Assembly: GCA_025964395.1 (NCBI GenBank)
Contig: JAOPYY010000058.1
Location: forward strand, 1-46,298
DNA: 46,298 bases
Direction of reading: 5' to 3'
From: Actinomycetes bacterium
Lineage (GTDB): Bacteria > Actinomycetota > Thermoleophilia > Gaiellales > Gaiellaceae
How positions within the stretch are numbered: the first letter of the stretch is position 1; each line of letters begins with the position of its first letter. A program made the translations under genes and the position numbers. Shown in pieces: positions 1 to 7,073 of this stretch. The notes beneath the pieces are model-generated. The model was not told the DNA's origin. It did not search any database and saw only the letters and a program-made list of their open reading frames with translations.

Positions 1-2
1 CG

Positions 3-1202
3 TGCCCCGCGACGCGGCTCCAGGTCGGGGACAGCGCGCAAGCGACCTTTACCGCATCCGACGTCGGGTCCGGTCTCGCCACGCCGTCGAGCGGCACGGT
101 CGCGCTTGTCACTGCGGCTCCCGGTCATTTCACGGCCACGACGTCCGCTCGCGACAAGGTGGGTCACGTCACGGTCGCAACCTGCAGCTACGTGGTGAAC
201 GCGCCGCCGACCGCCCCCGGTGCTCCGGAGCTCGCGGCCGGCTCCTCGTCTCCGAACGACGGTCGCTTCACGCTGCGGTGGGCGGCTGCGACCGACGCAG
301 ACGGCGACCCGCTGGTCTCCACGCTGCTGCACGCGAACGGCGGCGCGTACAGCGTGGTCGCCGCGGCGACGACGACACCCGTGTCGCACACCTTCACGCT
401 TGCCGCCCCCGAGGCAGCCGGCACGTGGACCTATGAGGTGCGCGTTGACGACGGCACACGCACGACGCTTTCCGCTCCGTCGGCCGCGGTGGTCGTCGAC
501 CGCACGCCGCCGGTGCTGACGCTGCCGGGCGCGATCACGGTGGACGCCACGACCGCTGCGGGTGTCGCCGTCAGCTACGCGGCCACCGCAACCGACGCGG
601 TCGACGGACCGGCCACGGTGACGTGCGTGCCGGCTTCCGGTTCGGTGTTCGCCATTGGCTCGACCGTCGTTCCGTGCAGCGCCACTGACCGTGCGGGCAA
701 CGTGGGCACGGGGTACTTCGTCGTCACGGTTCGCCAGTACCGCGAGCAGATCAGCGCCCTGCAGGCGCAGATCGCGGCCGCCGCCGCGACCGCAACGGCG
801 CCGACCTCGACGCGGCTGCGCCTTGCGGCTGCCGCGCTCGCCGACGCGAACAAGCCGATCTACTGGGTCGACTCGCTCCGGCTCCAGCCGCCGACCGGGG
901 GACTCGTCTTCCTCGATCTCGAGGGAGCGGTCACCGCGCTCGGGGTCGCCCGTGGCGGCAGCGTTCCGAACGCCACGCTCGACGGCTGGGCCGCAGCCGC
1001 GGCGCGCATCGCCGACGCACTCGCACGGACGGCGGTGGCGGACGCGGTTGCCGGACACGGCGTCGCGGCGAAGATCGCGTTGGCGCAGACGGCGCTTGGA
1101 CATGCACAGTCGTCGCTCGCGTCGGGCAACAACTTCGCCGCGATCGTGTACGACGCCACCGCCTGGGTGCTGGCCGAGCAGGCCATGAAGAAGCTCCCCT
1201 AG
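3..1202 (+). CDS. Secreted repeat protein with HYR domain, 5' end missing
   Basis: The reading frame is open to the left edge, so only the C-terminal part (about 400 residues) is seen. It reads as a chain of beta-sandwich modules: a fibronectin/cadherin-like stretch (DADGDPLVSTLL, TWTYEVRVDDG), then a clear HYR (hyalin repeat) domain starting at DRTPPVLTLPG with the paired cysteines TCVPASG and VPCSATDRAGN typical of that family. After it comes an Ala-rich helical tail of about 160 residues ending at KKLP. HYR and Fn3 modules are known from extracellular adhesion or hydrolase proteins, so an exported location is inferred; the signal peptide would lie outside the window. No sortase motif or C-terminal membrane segment is visible. 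The substrate or partner cannot be inferred. Confidence 0.8.
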   Translation, partial: CPATRLQVGDSAQATFTASDVGSGLATPSSGTVALVTAAPGHFTATTSARDKVGHVTVATCSYVVNAPPTAPGAPELAAGSSSPNDGRFTLRWAAATDADGDPLVSTLLHANGGAYSVVAAATTTPVSHTFTLAAPEAAGTWTYEVRVDDGTRTTLSAPSAAVVVDRTPPVLTLPGAITVDATTAAGVAVSYAATATDAVDGPATVTCVPASGSVFAIGSTVVPCSATDRAGNVGTGYFVVTVRQYREQISALQAQIAAAAATATAPTSTRLRLAAAALADANKPIYWVDSLRLQPPTGGLVFLDLEGAVTALGVARGGSVPNATLDGWAAAAARIADALARTAVADAVAGHGVAAKIALAQTALGHAQSSLASGNNFAAIVYDATAWVLAEQAMKKLP

Positions 1203-1245
1203 CCAGTCCTCCTCGCGGACGACGACAGGAGCTCACGGCTCTGGC

Positions 1246-1251
1246 TAGCGT
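1246..1251 (+). promoter_or_regulatory. Possible -10 box (TAGCGT) for the ABC-F gene
   Basis: TAGCGT lies 9 nt before the ATG at 1261 and fits the actinobacterial TANNNT pattern. No purine-rich ribosome binding site stands immediately before the ATG, so a very short or absent leader is plausible. The -35 region is not convincing. Confidence 0.3.
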
Positions 1252-1260
1252 GACCGCGTC

Positions 1261-2898
1261 ATGTCTCTTCTCCAGGCACGCGGGATCGCCAAGAGCTTCG
1301 GCTCGCGGCTGATCCTCGACGGGCTCGACTTCGACATCGAGCCGGGCGTCCGCATGGGCGTGATCGGACCGAACGGCGGCGGCAAGTCGACGCTGCTCCG
1401 CATCCTTGCCGGGGAAGAGCAGGCCGATGCGGGCGAAGTAACGCAGCGCCGCGGGCTGACGGTCGCCTTTCTCCCGCAGCAGCTCGAGGGCGACGAGCGT
1501 CACGCGCTCGAGACGTTGCGTGCCGCACGTCCCGACCTCGACGACCTCGAGCGGGAGCTCGCGACCGTTGAGCGCGCGCTCGGGGAGACGGGGGAGGACC
1601 TCGAGAAGCTGACGAAGCTGCTCAATCGCCAGGAGGGGCTGCTCGAGCGGTGGACCGCTGAAGGCGGCCCGGGCTTCGACGGTCGCGCCCGCGCGCTGCT
1701 CGTCGACGTCGGCCTGGAGGACGGCGACCTGGCGAAGGCAACGCGGGTGTTGTCGGGCGGACAGCGAAAGCTGGTCGGTCTCGCCGCGTGCCTGCTCCGT
1801 GACCCGGACGTGCTGCTGCTCGACGAGCCGGAGGCGCACCTCGACGTCGAGGCGCGCGAGCGGATGGAGCTGCTGATGCGCTCCTTCGACGGCGCGGTCA
1901 TCGCCGTCTCGCACGACCGGTATCTGCTCGACGAGACCGTTGCGGAGATCGCGGAGCTCAATGGCGGGAAGGTGCGCATGTGGCCGGGGAACTACTCCGC
2001 CTACACGGTCGCGCGCGAGCTCGAGCTGCAGCGCCAGCAGCAGATGTACGTGACGCAGCAGAAGGAGATCGCGCGGCTCGAGGAGGCGATCCGCCGCTTC
2101 AAGGACTGGGCGAGCCGCGTCGTCGACGAGCGTCACATCAAGCAGGCGCGCAACAAGCAGCGCCAGATCGACCGCATGGACAAGGTCGATCGTCCCGTGC
2201 TCGAACGCCGCAAGATCGCGCTCGAGCTACGCCCGCACGCCCGCGGCGGCGAGCGCGTGGTCGAGCTCACCTCCGTCGGCGTTGAGCTCGGCGGCCGGCC
2301 GATCCTGGTCGACGTCGACCTCACGGTCCTGCGCGGCGAGCGCGTCGGGGTGGTCGGTGACAACGGCGCCGGCAAGTCGGTGCTCCTCCATCTGCTTGCC
2401 GGAGACCTTGCCCCGACCGAGGGCGACCGCAAGGCAGGGCCGTCGATCCGCTTCGGCGTGCTCGAACAGGACCGCCGTCCCGACGATCCCAGGGCGACGC
2501 CGCTCGAGCTCGTCCGCCGCACCGCGCCGATCTCCGAGGGAGAGGCTGTCTCGCGCCTGATGAAGTTCCTGTTCAACTACGAGCAGGTGCGGCGGCCGCT
2601 CGACTCGCTCTCCGGCGGCGAATGGACGCGCCTGCAGCTGCTCCTGCTGATGCTTCAGGGTGCGAACTGCCTGCTGCTCGACGAGCCGACGAACCACCTC
2701 GACATCGAGTCCGTCGAGATGCTCGAGAGCGCGCTCGAGAGCTTCGAGGGCACGGCGATCTTCGTGTCGCACGACCGCTACTTCCTCGACCGGATCGCCG
2801 ACCGCATCCTCGAGGTCAAGGGCGGAGCTGTGCGCTCGTACGAAGGTGGCTGGTCTAGCTGGCGGCAGGCCGCAGCACTGCCCGCAGGAGTGGCCTAG
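1261..2898 (+). CDS. ABC-F family ATPase (ribosome-associated type)
   Basis: A 545-aa soluble protein with two complete ABC domains and no membrane segment. Domain 1 has Walker A GPNGGGKST (residues 36-44), signature LSGGQRKL and Walker B LLLDEPEAHLD. Domain 2 has Walker A GDNGAGKS (near residue 365), signature LSGGEWTRLQ and LLLDEPTNHLD. A charged helical linker (QQQMYVTQQKEIARLEEAIR and onwards) separates them. This is the plan of ABC-F proteins, which bind the ribosomal E site and act in translation or in antibiotic protection. Which subfamily is not clear from sequence alone; the first-domain ending EAHLD instead of TNHLD is a small deviation. Its last 44 bp overlap the 3' end of the convergent PAS/GAF gene. 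Confidence 0.93.
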   Translation: MSLLQARGIAKSFGSRLILDGLDFDIEPGVRMGVIGPNGGGKSTLLRILAGEEQADAGEVTQRRGLTVAFLPQQLEGDERHALETLRAARPDLDDLERELATVERALGETGEDLEKLTKLLNRQEGLLERWTAEGGPGFDGRARALLVDVGLEDGDLAKATRVLSGGQRKLVGLAACLLRDPDVLLLDEPEAHLDVEARERMELLMRSFDGAVIAVSHDRYLLDETVAEIAELNGGKVRMWPGNYSAYTVARELELQRQQQMYVTQQKEIARLEEAIRRFKDWASRVVDERHIKQARNKQRQIDRMDKVDRPVLERRKIALELRPHARGGERVVELTSVGVELGGRPILVDVDLTVLRGERVGVVGDNGAGKSVLLHLLAGDLAPTEGDRKAGPSIRFGVLEQDRRPDDPRATPLELVRRTAPISEGEAVSRLMKFLFNYEQVRRPLDSLSGGEWTRLQLLLLMLQGANCLLLDEPTNHLDIESVEMLESALESFEGTAIFVSHDRYFLDRIADRILEVKGGAVRSYEGGWSSWRQAAALPAGVA

Positions 2899-5482
2899 AG
2901 ACGCCGACGAAGCCGGTGATCGTTCCGTCCGGCGCGCGCGTCGGCGACAGCGACCCCTCGAGCGCGACCCACGAGCCGCTCTTGTGCCGGACGCGCACGC
3001 CGAGCGGCGGCACCTCGCCGCCTGCCTGGCGGCTCTTGAAGTAGGCGTTCACCGCGTCCACATCGTCGGGGTGCACGTCGTCCGCCCACTTGCGCCCGTG
3101 GATGTCTTCTGCCTGCCAGCCGAGGATCGTCTCGACGGCGGGTGACGCGTAGCGCACCCTGCCGGACGGGTCGAGGAGCGTGATCAGGTCACGCGAGCCT
3201 TCGACCACGAGGCGATGGAGCTCTTCGCTCTGGCGCAACGCGTCGTCGGAGGCGCGGCGATCGGTGACGTCGACGAGGAAGCCCTGGAGGAAGATCGGGC
3301 GGTACTCCTCGTCGCGCACCGCGACCGTCTCGTCGAGCACCCACACGGCGTGGCCGTCGGCGCCGATCAAGCGGTACTCGCAGCGGAAGTCCTGACCGGA
3401 GTTGTGCGTCCGTTCGACTTCGGCGAGCACGCGGTCGTGGTCCTCCGGGTGCAGGCGGGTGAGGAAGAAGTTGGGCTGCAGCCAGTCGGAGACCGGGAAG
3501 CCGAGCATGGTCTCGATCTGCGGGCTCATGTACTTCGTGTGCACGGGCATGCCGGTGTCGTTGATGTACGTCGCGAGCGGGATCTGCTCGACGAGCGTGC
3601 GGTACTTCGCCTCTGCTTCCTTCAGACGCTCCTCGCGCTCGCGGCGCTTCGTCACATCGCGCAGCGACACGGCGAAGAGGAGCGGCCCAGGCACGTCGAC
3701 TCGGGTGATCGCGACCTCGGCGGGGAACGAGCGGTGGTCCGAGCGGAGGGCGTTGATCTCGAGCCGCGCGCCGATGAGCGGTCCGGTTCCGGTCTTCAGG
3801 ACTTCGGCGAGCTCCTCGCGGTGCTCGGGTGCCACGACGAGCTCGAGGAAGGGCTTGCCGACTGCGTCGGGGCGCGTCCAGCCGAAGGTCTCCTCGGTCG
3901 CAGGATTGACCTCGGTGACGAGGCCTTCGTGGTCGACGATGATCGCGCAGTCGAGCGACGCGCGGAGCACGGCGTCCTTGCGCCCTTCGCTGGCCAGCAG
4001 CGCGCGCTCGGAGCGCTTGCGCGCCGTGACGTCGATCAACAGGGCGATCGCCCCGATCACGACGCCGTGCGCGTCTTGAACCGGGCCGGCGGAGATGCTG
4101 ACGTCGATCAGCGATCCGTCGCGGTGAAGACGGCGCACGTCGATGTCGCGCATCGTCTCTCCCTCGCCGATCCGCACCATGTTGGCGAGGAAGAACGGCA
4201 GGTCTTCCTCCGGCACGGTCGGGTTGATCCGGCCGATCGCCTCGTCGGGGGTCCAGCCGAAGATCTCGGTCGCGCCGCTGTTCCACGCGCGGACCCGGCC
4301 GTCGAGCTCGAAGTCGACGATCGCCACTGGCGACGCGTCGATCAGCGCGCGGTGGTGCTCGTACGCGTTCTGGATCTCTTCAAACTGCGATGCCTGCTCG
4401 AGCGCGGTGGTCGCCTGGTTCGCGAACGCGCGCAGGATCTGCAGGCGCTCGGGGTCCGGGCGCAAGCGGTCAACCGGATCGTCGGCCCAGATGTAGCCGA
4501 TGCGCCGTCCGCGGCGGTCGTGCAACGGCACGAACAGCCAGTCGTTGTGCCAGGCGTTCGGGCCGCGGCCGTCGCGCTGCGAGCGGTAGCCGACCGGGCG
4601 GTCCGGGAGCAGTCTGCGCGCCTCCTCGTGCGGGATGAGGAAGCACCCCGAGACGTCGAACTCGGGCTGGAGCAGCCGCTCCAGCTGATCTGCGTTCATC
4701 GGCGCGCCGACGTTCTCGTCGACGTCGAAGCCGACGGCGGCAGCCGTCTTGTGCAGGCCTTCGTCGGTGAGCAGTTGCACCGCAACCGTTTCGAAGCTGA
4801 GCGCTTCGGAGATCGCTGCGCAGACGTGCTGGAGCAGCTCCGTCGTGTCCGACGATTCATTGAGTGAGGCGGAGACGGCGAGCAGCCGCTCGAGCGAGTC
4901 GCGGTTGGCCTGGGCGCGCGTCGCTTCCTGCGCCGCCTGAACGGCCAGCGCTGCGTGCTCGGAGACCGCGACGAGGACGTCGATCTCGTCGCCGCTTGGC
5001 TTGCGGCCAGAGATCGGTTCGTCGACCGAGAGGATGCCGAGCAGCCGGCCGTCAGAGCCGCGCATCGGGGCGAAGAGCGCGTCGTCGGGGTGCCAGGCGT
5101 TCGGGTCGTCGCTGACGGGGAGATCGGGGGTGTAGGTCGCGAGGGCTTCCCAGTTGAACTCGCCGTACGGCACGAGATAGGCGCCGCGCTGCAGGAAACG
5201 CTGGTCGAGCAGGGGCTCCCAGTCGCCCACCTGGCGCACCTGGCCGAGCAGCGCCTCGCGTGCTTCCTCGCTGCCGTAGACCGTGGTGACGACGAAATCG
5301 TCCCACTCCTGGCGGTAGAGGTTGACCACGACGGTGCGGAATGCGAGCGAGTCCGAAACGGTGCGCGCAATGGCCGCGAGCAGCTCGGGCAGCTCTTCGC
5401 CGGTGCGCACCAGGCGCGTGACTTCGAGGAGGCCTCGAAGCCGCGAAAAGATCGTGGATTGCCGCACGTCAAGAGTCGCCAC
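2855..5482 (-). CDS. GAF-GAF-PAS-PAS-PAS-PAS sensor protein without output domain
   Basis: An 875-aa cytoplasmic protein starting at GTG. Two GAF-like modules (about residues 15-190 and 200-365, each with the NAWH motif before a hydrophobic strand) are followed by four PAS/PAC repeats (about 375-495, 500-620, 630-750, 755-865); PAC endings are visible as IDVTARKRSE, LRDVTKRRERE and LVDVTDRRASD. No histidine kinase, GGDEF, EAL, phosphatase or DNA-binding domain follows. The last PAC breaks off as GFVGVSRPLLRAVLRPAAS, where relatives continue with a DVTERK-type connector to an effector. The stop codon lies inside the convergent ABC-F gene, which suggests a truncated multi-sensor kinase or cyclase, or a stand-alone sensor. 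Ligands cannot be read from sequence. Confidence 0.88.
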   Translation of the reverse strand: MATLDVRQSTIFSRLRGLLEVTRLVRTGEELPELLAAIARTVSDSLAFRTVVVNLYRQEWDDFVVTTVYGSEEAREALLGQVRQVGDWEPLLDQRFLQRGAYLVPYGEFNWEALATYTPDLPVSDDPNAWHPDDALFAPMRGSDGRLLGILSVDEPISGRKPSGDEIDVLVAVSEHAALAVQAAQEATRAQANRDSLERLLAVSASLNESSDTTELLQHVCAAISEALSFETVAVQLLTDEGLHKTAAAVGFDVDENVGAPMNADQLERLLQPEFDVSGCFLIPHEEARRLLPDRPVGYRSQRDGRGPNAWHNDWLFVPLHDRRGRRIGYIWADDPVDRLRPDPERLQILRAFANQATTALEQASQFEEIQNAYEHHRALIDASPVAIVDFELDGRVRAWNSGATEIFGWTPDEAIGRINPTVPEEDLPFFLANMVRIGEGETMRDIDVRRLHRDGSLIDVSISAGPVQDAHGVVIGAIALLIDVTARKRSERALLASEGRKDAVLRASLDCAIIVDHEGLVTEVNPATEETFGWTRPDAVGKPFLELVVAPEHREELAEVLKTGTGPLIGARLEINALRSDHRSFPAEVAITRVDVPGPLLFAVSLRDVTKRREREERLKEAEAKYRTLVEQIPLATYINDTGMPVHTKYMSPQIETMLGFPVSDWLQPNFFLTRLHPEDHDRVLAEVERTHNSGQDFRCEYRLIGADGHAVWVLDETVAVRDEEYRPIFLQGFLVDVTDRRASDDALRQSEELHRLVVEGSRDLITLLDPSGRVRYASPAVETILGWQAEDIHGRKWADDVHPDDVDAVNAYFKSRQAGGEVPPLGVRVRHKSGSWVALEGSLSPTRAPDGTITGFVGVSRPLLRAVLRPAAS

Positions 5483-5510
5483 CGCACTACGAAGTGTCGG
5501 TTGACTTTGG

Positions 5511-5541
5511 GTAGCGCCCCTCCCCCAAAAGAGGGAGCTAC
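5511..5541 (-). terminator. Hairpin after the double ABC ATPase gene
   Basis: The stop codon TAG of the ATPase gene lies in a stem: GTAGC pairs with GCTAC, and inside it CTCCC can pair with GGGAG around an A/T-rich loop. No U-run follows, so it may act as an RNA-stability element or weak terminator before the sensor gene 29 bp further on. Confidence 0.3.
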
Positions 5542-7073
5542 GAAAGTGAGATTTGGCTGTCCGCCTGCTCGATCACGAGCGGATCGTGGGTCGCGCAGGC
5601 GACCGCGGCGCCCGTGTCGCGCGCCAGGCGGGCGAGGAGGATGGCGACGGAGATCGCGTTCGCGCCGTCGAGCCGGGAGGTCGGCTCGTCGGCGAGGAGC
5701 AGCCTTGGCTTCGAGACGACAGCACGCGCGATCGCGACCCGCGCCCGTTCGCCCTGTGAGAGTCGGGCGACGCGCTGGGTCGCGCGCTCGCCGAGGCCGA
5801 CGGATTCGAGCGCGGCGAGCGCCGCGAGCCGGCCCCCGTCCCCGCCACCGCTCTTGATTCCACGTAGCGCGAGGACGAGCTCGACGTTCTCGAGCGCGGA
5901 CAGGTGCGGCACGAGCCCGGCCTGCTGGCCGACGTAGGCGATCTGCGCGCGTCGCAGCGCTGCGCGCGCTGTTCGATCGAGCGAGGTCAGCTCGACCCCG
6001 CCGACGGTGATCGTCCCCGCGTCGGGCAGCTCGAGCCCGGCGAGCAGGTGCAGGAGCGTCGTCTTCCCGGACCCGGACGGGCCGGTGATCGCGTGCAGCC
6101 GACCGGCGTGCAGCTCGAGGTCGACAGGACGCAGCGCGACCGTCTCGACGTAGCGGCGCGTGAGGCCCTTCGCAGAGGCGAGCACCGGGCCCGAAGGGGT
6201 GTCTGACACACGAGCGGTGTCAGACACTTGTTGCGGTCCTTCGCCGACGGGGGTGACGACCACGCCCCCGTCCTCGAAGCGGGCCGTCGCCTTGGCGCCG
6301 ATGCCGGCGCGCAGGAGCAGCTCCTCCGGCAGGCGCAGCCAGCCGCCGCGGCCGACGACGATCGTGTCGCTCGATTCGCCATCGCGGGCCCACTCCTCGG
6401 ACACGCGCCCGTCGCGGATGCGCACGATGCGATCCGCGATGCGCGCCGACTCCGGATCGTGGCTGACGATCACCGTCGTGCACCGGTGCTCGCGCACGAG
6501 CTCGTTCAGCATCGCGTAGACCTGGTCGGCGGTCGCCGCATCCAGCTCGCCCGTCGGCTCGTCCGCGAGGAACACCTTCGGCCGGTGCGCGAGCGCGGCA
6601 CACAGTGCGACGCGCTGCTGCTCGCCGCCCGAGAGCTCCGTCGGATGGCGGTCGCGCTTCGCGGCGAGCCCCACGCGTTCGAGCAGCTCGTCCGCACGCG
6701 CGAACCGTTCGGTGCGGGACGTGCCGCGTAGCCCGAGCTGCAGCGCGACGAGATCGCGTGCCGTCAGCTCGGGTGCGAGCGCACGCGCGTAGTGCTGGTC
6801 GGCGTATCCGAGCAGGGTCGAGCGATAGCGCGCGAGGCGACGCGACGGCAGCTTGCCGACGTCCTCGCCGTAGACGCGCACGACGCCCGCGGACGGACGG
6901 TCGAGGCCGGCGAGCAACCGCAACAGCGTCGACTTCCCAGAGCCGCTCGGGCCGAGCACCGTCAGCACTTCGCCGTCGGCGACCTGCAGCGACAGGCCCT
7001 GCAGCGCTGCCGCGTCGCCCTCCGGCGTGGAATGGACGCGGAACACGTCACGCAGCTCGATTGCGGCGCTCAC
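5538..7073 (-). CDS. Double ABC ATPase of a MacB/LolD-type exporter
   Basis: A 511-aa protein with two fused nucleotide-binding domains. The first has Walker A GPSGSGKST (residues 41-49), signature LSGGEQQRVALC and FLADEPTGELD; the second has GPSGSGKTT, signature LSQGERARVAIA and LLADEPTSRLD. Both are closest in style to the LolD/MacB group that energises FtsX-type permeases. Between them a short segment, GWLRLPEELLLRAGIGAKA and following, resembles an AbrB/SpoVT-type swapped-hairpin module; then comes a linker containing a palindrome. The GTG start overlaps the stop of the upstream permease gene (GTGA), so the two are translationally coupled. The likely role is ATP supply for outward transport or extraction of a membrane-associated substrate. 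Separate NBD genes or one gene used twice are more usual than this fusion. Confidence 0.9.
   Translation of the reverse strand: MSAAIELRDVFRVHSTPEGDAAALQGLSLQVADGEVLTVLGPSGSGKSTLLRLLAGLDRPSAGVVRVYGEDVGKLPSRRLARYRSTLLGYADQHYARALAPELTARDLVALQLGLRGTSRTERFARADELLERVGLAAKRDRHPTELSGGEQQRVALCAALAHRPKVFLADEPTGELDAATADQVYAMLNELVREHRCTTVIVSHDPESARIADRIVRIRDGRVSEEWARDGESSDTIVVGRGGWLRLPEELLLRAGIGAKATARFEDGGVVVTPVGEGPQQVSDTARVSDTPSGPVLASAKGLTRRYVETVALRPVDLELHAGRLHAITGPSGSGKTTLLHLLAGLELPDAGTITVGGVELTSLDRTARAALRRAQIAYVGQQAGLVPHLSALENVELVLALRGIKSGGGDGGRLAALAALESVGLGERATQRVARLSQGERARVAIARAVVSKPRLLLADEPTSRLDGANAISVAILLARLARDTGAAVACATHDPLVIEQADSQISLS
6199..6227. repeat. Perfect 11-bp palindromic element inside the ABC ATPase gene
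   Basis: GTGTCTGACAC and GTGTCAGACAC are exact inverted repeats separated by 7 nt (ACGAGCG). On the coding strand the element is read in frame as QVSDTARVSDTP, forming part of the linker between the two ATPase domains. The 11/7/11 geometry equals that of the palindrome at 12156-12184, although the sequence is different. Confidence 0.7.

Noticed and set aside
3215-4867. Long plus-strand frame opposite the PAS/GAF gene
   Set aside because: Shadow frame; the minus strand has unmistakable GAF and PAS modules.
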